From the NCBI GenBank assembly GCA_938034385.1, contig CALHLC010000007.1, forward strand, positions 1 to 64,000: a stretch of DNA of 64,000 bases. Direction: 5' to 3'. The first letter of the stretch is position 1; the number at the start of each line of letters is the position of its first letter. Made by a program: the position numbers and the translations under genes. This stretch comes from an uncultured Bacteriovoracaceae bacterium. GTDB taxonomy: Bacteria > Bdellovibrionota > Bacteriovoracia > Bacteriovoracales > Bacteriovoracaceae. Shown here piece by piece: positions 45,607 to 53,850 of the stretch. The notes beneath the pieces were generated by a model, which worked only from the letters and a program-made list of their open reading frames with translations, made no database searches and was not told the DNA's origin.

Positions 45607-46419
45607 TTATATTAGTTTAATAAGCAGTAAATAAAAAGGAGCAGTAAATAGAATGCTGTCAGCTCTATCGAAAAATCCTCCATGTCCAGGAATCAATGAG
45701 GAACTATCTTTTATTGAGTAATGCCTTTTTAACTTGGATTGTATTAAATCACCAATTATTGAAACAACAGCAAGAATCATAAAAAACAATGCAACTTTTA
45801 TCCCTGTAGATGGAAAGATCCAATTCCAATAGAGAGTCATTGTTAATGCTGTACAAAGCATACCAGCAATAGCACCTTCTCTTGTTTTATTTGGACTTAC
45901 ACTTTTCCATAGAGGAGTTTTTCCGAATTTTTTGCCAAAAAACCAGGCTCCTGCATCTGCACTTGTTACTAAAATTAACAGTCCAATCAAAGCATATGGA
46001 AAACTTGTAGCATCAATAATACGAAACAAAACAAGTATAAAGAGTGACAAGAAACACGGGCTTAAACTCTCAAAGAGACTTTTTGCTTTCAATACATTCA
46101 CATTAAATAAAAACAAGGCTAAGAAAAAGCAAATACCTAAGGCTCCACATAATATTATATTCGACCATAAGCTCGAAAGTCCCAATGTAGATACATAAAA
46201 TGAATCAAAAGCAATAATAGCAATGAAAGGAACTATTGATAAAAGATATTTTGAAGAAAATCTTTCTACTTGATAAAAATTAGTAAAAAGCTCATCACAA
46301 ACAAAAAGACCAAAAACAAAACAAAGTACTTTTGCCGGAACTATCCCTTGCCATATACTGATCGCAATTATTGCAATAATTACAAATGCAGAAATTAATC
46401 TTTTTTGAGTCGTGCTCAT
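45607..46419 (-). CDS. cdsA: phosphatidate cytidylyltransferase
   Basis: A 270-residue polytopic membrane enzyme that makes CDP-diacylglycerol from phosphatidic acid and CTP. The family signature is present: SADAGAWFFGKKFGKTPLWK, SPNKTREGAIAG, and the C-terminal GDLIQSKLKRHYSIKDSSSL with IPGHGGFFDRADS. The ATG at 46419 was chosen; it follows the uppS stop by one base. A longer in-frame reading would overlap uppS by about 200 bases and is not credible. Downstream comes rseP with only a four-base gap; the dxr gene usual at this spot is absent. Confidence 0.93.
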   Translation of the reverse strand: MSTTQKRLISAFVIIAIIAISIWQGIVPAKVLCFVFGLFVCDELFTNFYQVERFSSKYLLSIVPFIAIIAFDSFYVSTLGLSSLWSNIILCGALGICFFLALFLFNVNVLKAKSLFESLSPCFLSLFILVLFRIIDATSFPYALIGLLILVTSADAGAWFFGKKFGKTPLWKSVSPNKTREGAIAGMLCTALTMTLYWNWIFPSTGIKVALFFMILAVVSIIGDLIQSKLKRHYSIKDSSSLIPGHGGFFDRADSILFTAPFYLLLIKLI

Positions 46420-46420
46420 A

Positions 46421-47158
46421 TTATAGATGCGTTTGGTTTTCTTTTTGGAACTCTGTCTCTGAACTGGTATGAATTCCACCAAATCTCCTTTCTCGTGTTG
46501 AAACTTGAGATAGGATATCTTGAAACTCCTGTGAAGAAAAATCAGGCCAGAAAGTGTTAGTAAAAAAGAGTTCAGCATAAGCTGACTGCCATAGTAAGAA
46601 ATTAGATATTCTTTGATCTCCACCTGTTCTAATTAAGAGATCGATATTAATGATTTCATCATACAAGTGCTTAGATATATTCTCTTCGCTAGCTTTAAGG
46701 TTCTTAGATATTAATGTATTACAAGCCTCAACTATTTCAGCTCTACCGCCATATCCAAAAGCAAATCTCAATTTCAAGCCAGTATTGTCTTTAGTTAAAT
46801 CTTCAAGTTCTCTAACTTTTCTTAATGTTTTTTCACTTAAAAAATCAAATTTTCCAATCACTCTAAAATGAATATTATTTTTTAGAATTTTTTGTTTTTC
46901 TTTGATTAGAAATTTATCTAATAATTTAAATAAAAAATTTACTTCTTGATCAGGTCTTGAAAAATTCTCAGTACTAAAAGCATAAAGTGTTAATGAATTT
47001 AACTCTAAATCACTCGCACTTTCAGCAATTTTCGAAACGACCGAAGCTCCTCTAACATGACCCCAAATTCTTGGACGTGATCTATTCTTGGCCCATCGTC
47101 CATTGCCATCCATAATAATAGCTACATCTTGAATTTTACTTTGATCTTTTAAGTTCAA
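46421..47158 (-). CDS. uppS: undecaprenyl diphosphate synthase
   Basis: A 245-residue cis-prenyltransferase that builds the C55 lipid carrier for peptidoglycan and O-antigen. The signature regions are VAIIMDGNGRWAKNR, a GHVRGASVV helix, TLYAFSTENFSRP, and RTGGDQRISNFLLWQSAYAE near the C-terminus. The Asp of MDGNGRW binds magnesium. The start appears to be TTG at 47158, with no clear ribosome-binding site, just after frr; translation may rely on coupling. Neighbours are frr and cdsA, the usual order. Confidence 0.94.
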   Translation of the reverse strand: MNLKDQSKIQDVAIIMDGNGRWAKNRSRPRIWGHVRGASVVSKIAESASDLELNSLTLYAFSTENFSRPDQEVNFLFKLLDKFLIKEKQKILKNNIHFRVIGKFDFLSEKTLRKVRELEDLTKDNTGLKLRFAFGYGGRAEIVEACNTLISKNLKASEENISKHLYDEIINIDLLIRTGGDQRISNFLLWQSAYAELFFTNTFWPDFSSQEFQDILSQVSTRERRFGGIHTSSETEFQKENQTHL

Positions 47159-47159
47159 A

Positions 47160-47717
47160 TTAGATAGTCATTAATTCTTTTTCTTTTGCAGTGATAACAT
47201 CGTCTACTTTGCTTACAAAAGAATCAGTAACTTTTTGAATTTCTGCTTGAAACTTTTTTGTATCATCTTCTGTAATCTCTTTAGCTTTTTCAGCCTTTTT
47301 TACAGTATCATTTTGATCTCTTCTTAAGTTTCTAATAGCTATCTTTGTTTCTTCACCCATTTTCTTTACAGACTTAACAAGGTCTTTTCTTTTATCTTCT
47401 GTTAATGCTGGGAAAACGATTCGAATTAAGTTTCCATCATTTGAAGGAGTGAGACCAAGGTTAGCATTAATAATCGCTTTTTCTATTTCACTGATAAGTG
47501 ATTTATCAAATGGTTGAATTTGAAGAAGTCTGGCTTCTGGAGTACTCATTTGTCCAACTTGCTTAAGCGGTGTAGCAGTTCCGTAATAATCAACAGAGAC
47601 TCTATCTAATACAGCTGGATTTGCTCTACCTGTTCGAACTTTTAAAAGTTGACCACTTAATTTTACTATAGATTTTTCCATGTCTTGATTTAAAGTTGTT
47701 TTAATTTGATCGATCAT
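47160..47717 (-). CDS. frr: ribosome recycling factor
   Basis: A 185-residue protein that, with EF-G, splits terminated ribosomes. The two-domain pattern is typical: LLKVRTGRANPAVLDRVSVD, YYGTATPLKQVGQMSTPEAR with IQPFDKS, LGLTPSNDGNLIRI, and the long helices TEDKRKDLVKSVKKMGEET. Length is exactly that of the family. AAAAGGAAA precedes the ATG. It lies between pyrH and uppS, as in most proteobacteria. Confidence 0.97.
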   Translation of the reverse strand: MIDQIKTTLNQDMEKSIVKLSGQLLKVRTGRANPAVLDRVSVDYYGTATPLKQVGQMSTPEARLLQIQPFDKSLISEIEKAIINANLGLTPSNDGNLIRIVFPALTEDKRKDLVKSVKKMGEETKIAIRNLRRDQNDTVKKAEKAKEITEDDTKKFQAEIQKVTDSFVSKVDDVITAKEKELMTI

Positions 47718-47729
47718 AATAGTTTCCTT

Positions 47730-48443
47730 TTAAGATTTTATGGTAACAAGTGTACCTAACTTATTTCCTTCTACTACTTTTTTGATATTTCCTTTTTCAA
47801 ACATATCAAAAACAATAATTTCCATTTTATTATCCATACATAAAGTAATCGCTGTTGAATCCATCACAGTAATTCCTTTATTTAGCACTGAGATATAATC
47901 TAATTGGTCAAACTTCACGGCATCTTTATGCTTTTCTGGATCTTTATCATATATTCCATCAACTTTAGTTGCTTTTAAGATCACGTCAGCATGAATTTCA
48001 TTTGCTCTCAAAGCCGCCGTAGTATCAGTAGTAAAGTATGGGTTTCCTGTGCCGGCTGCAAAAATAACAACTCTACCTTTTTCAAGGTGTCGTACGGCTC
48101 TTCTTCTTATATAAGGCTCAGCTACTTCTTTCATTTCAATAGCAGAAAGGACTCTTGTATAGATCCCTTTTCTCTCGAGAGCATCTTGAATGGCAAGTGC
48201 ATTTAAAACCGTAGCAATCATTCCCATATAATCTGATGTTGCTCTATCCATTCCTTCTACGGCTCCAGCAACTCCTCTATGGATATTACCAGCTCCAACA
48301 ACAATGGCTATTTCAACACCTTCTTTAGAGATTTCTCCAATCTCAGAGCTTAAGGAATTAAGAATATTAATATCTACTCCATAACCTTTATCACCGGCTA
48401 ATGCCTCACCTGATAATTTTAGAAGTATTCGTTTATATTTCAT
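47730..48443 (-). CDS. pyrH: uridylate kinase
   Basis: A 237-residue bacterial UMP kinase (amino-acid-kinase fold) that phosphorylates UMP to UDP. Motifs: [68 protein letters not shown], and [14 protein letters not shown]. The ribosome-binding AGGG directly follows the T-run of an intrinsic terminator placed between tsf and pyrH. Expression of pyrH and the genes after it therefore needs read-through or a promoter inside tsf. Confidence 0.96.
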   Translation of the reverse strand: MKYKRILLKLSGEALAGDKGYGVDINILNSLSSEIGEISKEGVEIAIVVGAGNIHRGVAGAVEGMDRATSDYMGMIATVLNALAIQDALERKGIYTRVLSAIEMKEVAEPYIRRRAVRHLEKGRVVIFAAGTGNPYFTTDTTAALRANEIHADVILKATKVDGIYDKDPEKHKDAVKFDQLDYISVLNKGITVMDSTAITLCMDNKMEIIVFDMFEKGNIKKVVEGNKLGTLVTIKS

Positions 48444-48452
48444 TTCAAACCC

Positions 48453-48479
48453 TAAAAAAAAGGGCCATTTAATGACCCT
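48453..48479 (-). terminator. intrinsic terminator between tsf and pyrH
   Basis: On the minus strand, AGGGTCAT and ATGGCCCT form an eight-base stem with a TAA loop, followed directly by eight T. It begins 15 bases after the tsf stop codon and ends ten bases before the pyrH start. It should separate rpsB-tsf transcripts from the downstream block, with partial read-through. Confidence 0.85.
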
Positions 48480-48493
48480 CTTATATTTTGCAT

Positions 48494-49411
48494 TTAGCTT
48501 CTAGTCATTTTAGCGACTTCTTCAGCAAGGTTATCTTGCTTCTTCTCTATCCCTTCACCCAAGTTAAACTTATAAAAGTTTTTAATTGAAACACTTGCTC
48601 CAAAATTCTTACTTGTCTCAGCGACATATTTCTCAACTGTTTGATCAGGATTCATAACAAATTTTTGCTTCATTAAACAAATTTCTGAAGCCATTTTATT
48701 AAGTTTACCTTTAACAATATTTGGAATCATATTCTCAGGCTTGCCTTGATCTTTTAATTGAGCTGCATAAATTTCTGCTTCTCTATTTTTAAAATCTTCA
48801 TCAATTTCATTCTCATTGATAAATCTTGTATCTGAAGCAGCAACATGCATACAAACATTTTTTACCATTTCTTGAAACTCAGCTTTAGAACTAACATCCG
48901 AATCAGGAGTAACTTCCAAAAGAACACCTATCTTTCCACCGTGTGAATAAGAACCGATATAACCATCAGTATTTACTTTATGGAAACGTCTGATTGCAAT
49001 CTTTTCACCGATCTTAAGAGTTAGATTATTAAGCTCATCAGTAAGTGTTGCTTCCTCTCCAAACTTTGAAGCAAGAAGTTCTTCATTGTTTGAAAAGTTA
49101 TTATCATTTACATATTTTGAAATTGAAGAAACAAAGTTTTTGAAATCATCGTTTTTAGCAACGAAGTCAGTTTCACAATTAATCTCTACTACTGCAGCAC
49201 TTTTTCCGTTTTCAGAAACGCAACAACCAACAAGTCCGTCAGCAGCGATTCTTCCAGCTTTTTTAGCAGCCTTAGCTAATCCTTTCTTTCTTAGATAATC
49301 AATTGCAGCTTGTAGATCACCACCAGCTTCAGCTAGGGCTTTTTTACAATCCATCATACCGGCACCAGTACTATTTCTTAATTCTTTTACATCTTTTGCT
49401 GTTATGCTCAT
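48494..49411 (-). CDS. tsf: elongation factor Ts
   Basis: A 305-residue nucleotide-exchange factor for EF-Tu. The N-terminal UBA-like domain reads [20 protein letters not shown], and the core starts at DGLVGC with [17 protein letters not shown]. The middle [18 protein letters not shown] and the closing [14 protein letters not shown] are also typical. AAAGGATAAA lies ahead of the ATG. It is 27 bases after rpsB and is followed by a terminator. Confidence 0.97.
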   Translation of the reverse strand: MSITAKDVKELRNSTGAGMMDCKKALAEAGGDLQAAIDYLRKKGLAKAAKKAGRIAADGLVGCCVSENGKSAAVVEINCETDFVAKNDDFKNFVSSISKYVNDNNFSNNEELLASKFGEEATLTDELNNLTLKIGEKIAIRRFHKVNTDGYIGSYSHGGKIGVLLEVTPDSDVSSKAEFQEMVKNVCMHVAASDTRFINENEIDEDFKNREAEIYAAQLKDQGKPENMIPNIVKGKLNKMASEICLMKQKFVMNPDQTVEKYVAETSKNFGASVSIKNFYKFNLGEGIEKKQDNLAEEVAKMTRS

Positions 49412-49438
49412 ATTTTATCCTTTTATCTTTAAATTAAA

Positions 49439-50311
49439 CTATGCGTCTTTTGATCCAGCATCAGTTGTCGTCTCAGCTGTTGCAGATATCTCTGCTTCTA
49501 TTTCAGCCTCGATTGGATCTGCAAACTCTGCTTTTAATTCCACATCTTTTTCGTACTTTTCAATGATTTCTTTTTCAAGTGATACATCTCTTGAAGAATC
49601 ACCATCGTTTTTAGCTTTTACTTTTACGTTCTTTGAACCTTCAGTAACAGCTTGAGCGAAATAATTTGTAAATAAAGAAATAGACTTAATAGCATCATCA
49701 TTTCCTGGTACTACATAATCAACATCAGTTGGATCACAATTTGTATCAGTGATTGCAACTACAGGAATTTTTAAATTTTTAGCTTCTTGAATAGCAATTT
49801 TTTCACAACTTGGATCAATAACAAAAATTGCTCCAGGAAGTTTTCTCATATTCTTGATTCCACCTAAGTTTTTCTCAAGCTTATCAATATCTTTATTGAT
49901 TTTTGATTGCTCTTTTTTAGTTAGTAATTCAAAATCACCATTATCTTTCATTTTTTCAACTTTTCTAAGTTTATCAATTGAAAGAGAAATCGTTTTGTAA
50001 TTTGTTAACATCCCACCTAACCATCTATAAGTAACATGAAATGCGCCACACTGAGCAGCAGCGTCTCTCATTACTTGAGAAGCTTGTCTTTTCGTTCCAA
50101 CAAATAAAACAGACTTACCACTAGCAGCTGTTTTTTTAAGAAAGTTGTACGCCGTTTCTGCTAAAGTAACACTTTGAGCGATGTCGATGATGTAGATCCC
50201 ATTTCTTTCCCCATAAACGTAGGGTTTCATTTTTGGATTCCACTTTTGAGTTTGATGTCCGAAATGTGCACCTGCTTGTAACAGATCTTCTAGAACTAAT
50301 TTGCTTGCCAT
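49439..50311 (-). CDS. rpsB: 30S ribosomal protein S2
   Basis: A 290-residue ribosomal protein uS2 with an added acidic C-terminal tail of about 50 residues (FADPIEAEIEAEISATAETT). The core shows LLQAGAHFGHQTQKWNPKMK, ERNGIYIIDIAQS, RWLGGMLTNYKTI, PGAIFVIDPSCEKIAIQEA and DTNCDPTDVDYVVPGNDDA. GGAG six bases before the ATG is embedded in a structured leader. It is the first gene of the rpsB-tsf pair and lies downstream of ftsK on the same strand. Confidence 0.97.
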   Translation of the reverse strand: MASKLVLEDLLQAGAHFGHQTQKWNPKMKPYVYGERNGIYIIDIAQSVTLAETAYNFLKKTAASGKSVLFVGTKRQASQVMRDAAAQCGAFHVTYRWLGGMLTNYKTISLSIDKLRKVEKMKDNGDFELLTKKEQSKINKDIDKLEKNLGGIKNMRKLPGAIFVIDPSCEKIAIQEAKNLKIPVVAITDTNCDPTDVDYVVPGNDDAIKSISLFTNYFAQAVTEGSKNVKVKAKNDGDSSRDVSLEKEIIEKYEKDVELKAEFADPIEAEIEAEISATAETTTDAGSKDA

Positions 50312-50317
50312 GAATGT

Positions 50318-50386
50318 CTCCTTTGGTCGTTAAGCTCGCATCACCCCTGACTGCATGACGCAGACGTCCAAAGTTGGGGAGGTGAT
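50318..50386 (-). promoter_or_regulatory. S2-type autoregulatory leader of rpsB (pseudoknot)
   Basis: In the rpsB 5' leader (minus strand) an outer stem pairs 50386-50377 with 50347-50340 (ATCACC-T-CC with GGGGTGAT, one bulged T). An inner stem CTGC/GCAG lies at 50363-50360 and 50354-50351. The loop segment CTTTGG at 50373-50368 is complementary to CCAAAG at 50326-50321, which overlaps the ribosome-binding site CCAAAGGAG. This makes a pseudoknot that can hide the start region, the same principle as S2-binding leaders of other bacteria. Confidence 0.65.
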
Positions 50387-50504
50387 TATTTTCTAGGAAA
50401 TTTTTAACATGGAGCACTTAAGACGGCAACTAAATTACTTAATTTGAATGACTAGCAGCTCATACTTTTAGTCAGATAAAATCTAGGTAATATTATGAAT
50501 AAAG

Positions 50505-52727
50505 TTATATTAAGACCTTTCTAGGTTTTGACCCTTGTTGAGGCCCGACTATTCCATCAGACTCCATCTCTTCTATAAGATTAGCAGCCCTGTTATAACC
50601 GATTTTAAGTCTTCTTTGCAGGAAAGAAGCACTTGCTGATCTTGTTTCTTGAACTAAAGTAACAGCGTCTTTGTAAAGAACATCTTTATTAGAAATCTCC
50701 GGAAATGTTTGATCGATTTTTACTTCATCTGGAAACCTTAAATCACTTCCACCGCTTTCCATTTCTTCTAAAAACTCCATTGCCTGATCATTAAACTTTG
50801 GCTCACCTGAGCTCATTTTTTCAATAAAGTTCTCTATTTCATTTTCATCTATATAAGAGGCATGCAAACGTTCCATTTCCACTCCATGCTTATAGAGCAT
50901 ATCACCCTTACCTAGAAGCTTTTCAGCTCCCATAGAGTTTAGAATTGTTCTTGAATCAACCGGAGAGGTAACTCTAAAAGAAACTCTTGTAGGAAAGTTG
51001 GACTTTACTAGACCTGTAATAACATCAACTGAGGGTCTTTGAGTTGCAAGAACTAAATGAATACCAGAAGCTCTTGCTTTTGCTGCTAGTCTACATATAT
51101 TTGTTTCTATATCTTTCCCAACTTTACTCAAAATTAAATCAGCAAATTCATCAACAATAATCACTATATAAGGTAGCTCTAGTGACTCCCCTGTTTTATA
51201 TAATTTTCTAATTTTCTCAACGTCTGCTTTTGATGATCTCGCTAGCTTCTCGTTAAAACCATCAATATTTCTCACACCCATTTCTTTTAAAATCGTATAT
51301 CGCCTTTCCATCTCTTGGCACGCCCATAAAAGAGCAAGCGATGAACTCTTAGGATCAGTCATAACAGGCATTAATAAGTGTGGAAGTTTTGAATAAAGTG
51401 CTAGTTCCAATTGCTTTGGATCAACTAATATTAATTTTAATTTCTCAGGGTTTAGTTTCACCAATAAAGAAACAAGAAGTGTATTAATAAATACGGACTT
51501 ACCAGCTCCGGTTGCTCCCGCTACTAACATATGTGGCATTGCTCCAAGATCTACAACTTTAGTAGCTCCAAATGCATCTTTTCCCATCGCAATAGGCAAC
51601 TTCATAGATGAGTTTTTATATGCTCTAGCTTTTAGAACCTCATCTAAATAGATTATTTCCCTTGGGTTTCTTGGAACTTCTATTCCCATAGTTGTTCTAC
51701 CTTTAAGTGGATAGATCATTCTAATAGGTGCTCCAGATAGTGCTAAAGAAAGATCTTCAGTTAACCCTGTTACCTTTGAAACTTTTACACCTGGCCCCAG
51801 TTCAACTTCAAATGTATCAACCACTGGACCTTTGAGAGCATTAATAACTTTTGCTTCTATTTTAAATTCTCTCAATTTTTCTTCAATACGATTCATAATA
51901 CTTTCAAAGTATTTTTGATCTGGCCCAGCAATTACTTTCCTAGACATACTCTCCAGTGAAGTAATTAATGAGTCTTGTGATTGATAAGAACTTATTGATT
52001 TTTTTCTTGCTAGAGGATTTTTTATCTTAGAAACTTTTGAGATAACTTTAGGATTAGGCCTAACTGCAATTTTTGCATTTTCTTGATCTATAAAAAATTC
52101 ATCTTTTGACAGTTCTTCAAGATCAGCTTCTTCCTCTTCAACTTCCTGCTCATAGATTTCATCTTCAAAATCAAAACTCTCAAAACTGTCATTGCTCTCT
52201 TCTTGAATTTTCTTCTCAAAGATTTTTGGTATTTTTATGTTTTTAATTTTTTCTAAGTTAATATTAGGTTTAAAAGTAAATAATGATTTTCCAAGTAAAC
52301 AAAACGCTAAAAGCATTAAAGAAATTGAAGAAATCAAAAATATAAAAGATCCTCCAAGAGAAGTTTTATAATAAGAATCAAGTCCGAAGCCAATCATGTG
52401 AGGATAAAAATATGAAGTAAAAAAACTTCCAAGAACAAATAAGCACCCAAAAGCAACGAGACTAATCAGTATGTTCTTTGAACTAAGAAATTTATCGTGA
52501 ATCATCAAAAAAGTACCAAAAACCATACACACAAATACGCCTGTATAAAACTCAACAAAAGCAAAGGCAGAGAATAAATAATAACTAAAGAAATTGGTTG
52601 AACTGCTCTTTGATGAAATATGAAATGCGTTATCTATTAAAGATGTTGAAAAAAAAAAGTAAAAAGCATTAATTAGAGCAAAAATGCCTAACGCAATCAG
52701 TAAGAAATGTTTTGAAATGACACGCAC
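50505..52727 (-). CDS. ftsK: DNA translocase FtsK
   Basis: A 740-residue septal ATPase that pumps chromosomal DNA during division and helps resolve dimers at dif. Four N-terminal membrane helices (about residues 8-165) precede an acidic linker of about 100 residues. The motor has VPRNPREIIYLDEVL, AGATGAGKSVFINTLLVSLL (Walker A), LPYIVIIVDEFADLIL (Walker B), and RLAAKARASGIHLVLATQRP. The C-terminal gamma domain has SFLQRRLKIGYNRAANLIEEME and GIVGPQQGSKPRKVL. The GTG start has a weak ribosome-binding site. It is compact for the family. Confidence 0.95.
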   Translation of the reverse strand: MRVISKHFLLIALGIFALINAFYFFFSTSLIDNAFHISSKSSSTNFFSYYLFSAFAFVEFYTGVFVCMVFGTFLMIHDKFLSSKNILISLVAFGCLFVLGSFFTSYFYPHMIGFGLDSYYKTSLGGSFIFLISSISLMLLAFCLLGKSLFTFKPNINLEKIKNIKIPKIFEKKIQEESNDSFESFDFEDEIYEQEVEEEEADLEELSKDEFFIDQENAKIAVRPNPKVISKVSKIKNPLARKKSISSYQSQDSLITSLESMSRKVIAGPDQKYFESIMNRIEEKLREFKIEAKVINALKGPVVDTFEVELGPGVKVSKVTGLTEDLSLALSGAPIRMIYPLKGRTTMGIEVPRNPREIIYLDEVLKARAYKNSSMKLPIAMGKDAFGATKVVDLGAMPHMLVAGATGAGKSVFINTLLVSLLVKLNPEKLKLILVDPKQLELALYSKLPHLLMPVMTDPKSSSLALLWACQEMERRYTILKEMGVRNIDGFNEKLARSSKADVEKIRKLYKTGESLELPYIVIIVDEFADLILSKVGKDIETNICRLAAKARASGIHLVLATQRPSVDVITGLVKSNFPTRVSFRVTSPVDSRTILNSMGAEKLLGKGDMLYKHGVEMERLHASYIDENEIENFIEKMSSGEPKFNDQAMEFLEEMESGGSDLRFPDEVKIDQTFPEISNKDVLYKDAVTLVQETRSASASFLQRRLKIGYNRAANLIEEMESDGIVGPQQGSKPRKVLI

Positions 52728-52801
52728 TATTAAAATTTAACATGTTATTGCATAGCGTTCAAAGGGGTGAAAGTATGAGCTTGAGTAATTTGATCTAAAA
52801 T

Positions 52802-52847
52802 AAAAAATGCTCTTCTCGGACATTCATCCCAAAAGAGCATTTTTTTA
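52802..52847 (-). terminator. bidirectional intrinsic terminator after the 5S gene
   Basis: A 13-base perfect inverted repeat (AAAAAATGCTCTT at 52802-52814 and its complement at 52833-52845) flanks an 18-base loop. Read on the minus strand it gives a GCTCTT/AAGAGC stem followed by T residues a few bases beyond the 5S end; it can act in both directions. Confidence 0.8.
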
Positions 52848-52853
52848 AAAAAG

Positions 52854-52971
52854 AAGGTGCATCGTGCTATTTTGCCACCAAGTCGCCCTGGCAGTATTTT
52901 CGCCGCTGGCAGGCTTAACTTCCGGGTTCGAGATGTAACCGGGTGTTTCACTGCCGCTATAGACACACCAA
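52854..52971 (-). rRNA. rrf: 5S ribosomal RNA (solitary)
   Basis: About 117 bases on the minus strand fold as 5S rRNA. The 5' segment GGTGTGTC (52969-52962) pairs perfectly with the 3' segment GATGCACC (52863-52856) as helix I. The conserved TCGAACCCGGAAGTTAAGC loop-C/helix-III segment is present, and the 3' half contains GCCAGGGCGACTTGGTGGC. No 16S, 23S or tRNA gene lies beside it: ftsK begins 127 bases downstream and a protein operon diverges 113 bases upstream. It has its own promoter and terminator. The exact ends are estimated to within two bases. Confidence 0.92.
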
Positions 52972-52987
52972 ATCTGGAGTCCTGGTC

Positions 52988-53016
52988 ATACTAGTTAACT
53001 CAACTTTCAAAGTCAA
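52988..53016 (-). promoter_or_regulatory. promoter of the solitary 5S gene
   Basis: On the minus strand TTGACT (53016-53011) and TAGTAT (52993-52988) are separated by exactly 17 bases, about 17 bases upstream of the mature 5S end. On the other strand a perfect TATAAT at 53035-53040 could serve the diverging YbjQ operon. Confidence 0.7.
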
Positions 53017-53083
53017 CCCTTTATTCTAATTTAGTATAATTCATCCTCTTTTTTTCATATTATAAGGTTTTAAGGAGAACACC

Positions 53084-53398
53084 ATGATTTTAACCAACCT
53101 TGAGTCCGTTCCGGGCAAAAGTATTACAACCCATTTTGGTCTTGTCAGCGGAAGCACTATTCGGGCCAAGCATATAGGAAGAGACTTAATGGCAGGCTTT
53201 AAAAATATTCTTGGAGGAGAACTTAAAGGATACACCGAACTCTTAAATGAATCGAGACAAGAAGCTGTAAAAAGAATGAAAGAGCAAGCACGCTCTTTAG
53301 GAGCCAATGCAATTATTAATGTTAGATTCTCGACAAGTTCTATTACTCAAGGAGCAGCAGAGCTTTATGTTTATGGAACAGCTGTGAGTGTTTCATAA
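53084..53398 (+). CDS. YbjQ-family (UPF0145/DUF74) protein
   Basis: A 104-residue protein of the YbjQ family, which forms small oligomeric (pentameric) soluble proteins sometimes labelled heavy-metal-binding, with no proven activity. The family pattern is clear: LTNLESVPGKSITTHFGLVSG at the start, SRQEAVKRMKEQARSLGANA, IINVRFSTSSI and the ending ELYVYGTAVSV. AAGGAGA precedes the ATG. It is the first of three tightly coupled plus-strand genes: its stop shares a base with the start of a membrane-anchored paralogue, which in turn overlaps an M48 protease gene. Confidence 0.88.
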   Translation: MILTNLESVPGKSITTHFGLVSGSTIRAKHIGRDLMAGFKNILGGELKGYTELLNESRQEAVKRMKEQARSLGANAIINVRFSTSSITQGAAELYVYGTAVSVS

Positions 53399-53850
53399 TG
53401 TTTAGCTATGGAAGTTTAGCACTTTTTTTAGCTGCAGGTTTTATTTTTGGAACCATTGCAGAAAAAAAGCATTTAAAAGAATTAAGAGAAAAAGAGAACT
53501 TATTAAAATCGATTATTTTAAGTACTTCAAAAAAACATAGTTTTGTTCAACAATCATTACATTCTACTTTAGTCACAGGTCATGTTGTTGTTGCTCTTGA
53601 TTACTTTAAAAGATTTGTTGCTTCACTAGTTAATCTAGTTGGTGGACGAGTTTTTTCATTTGAAAGTTTAATTGATAGAGCTCGTCGTGAGGCAATCATT
53701 AGAATGAAGGAAGATGCTCATCGAAACGGATTTGATTCCATCATTAATGTTCGAATAGAAACAAGTAATATAGGTGGAAGTGCAGGTAAAAAAGGTGGAA
53801 TGGGTGCCATTGAAGTCATGGCCTATGGTACGGCAATTAAACACTCATGA
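53398..53850 (+). CDS. membrane-anchored YbjQ-like protein
   Basis: A 150-residue paralogue of the preceding YbjQ protein with an added N-terminal membrane helix (about residues 4-20, YGSLALFLAAGFIFGTI) and a charged linker (EKKHLKELREKENLLK). The YbjQ core follows from about residue 45: VTGHVVVALDYFKRF, RARREAIIRMKEDAHRNGFDS, IINVRIETSNI and EVMAYGTAIKHS. The core would face the cytoplasm if the helix inserts as a signal anchor with the positive linker inside. It starts on the stop of the first YbjQ gene and overlaps the protease gene by four bases. Confidence 0.82.
   Translation: MFSYGSLALFLAAGFIFGTIAEKKHLKELREKENLLKSIILSTSKKHSFVQQSLHSTLVTGHVVVALDYFKRFVASLVNLVGGRVFSFESLIDRARREAIIRMKEDAHRNGFDSIINVRIETSNIGGSAGKKGGMGAIEVMAYGTAIKHS

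Noticed and set aside
46420-46623. A longer cdsA reading with 68 extra N-terminal residues.
   Set aside because: It overlaps uppS by 200 bases in another frame, and the CdsA family starts at the later ATG.
52745-53307. Open reading frames of 73 and 88 codons on the minus strand.
   Set aside because: The first is the 5S rRNA gene read as protein; the second is antisense to the YbjQ gene and crosses the promoter region.
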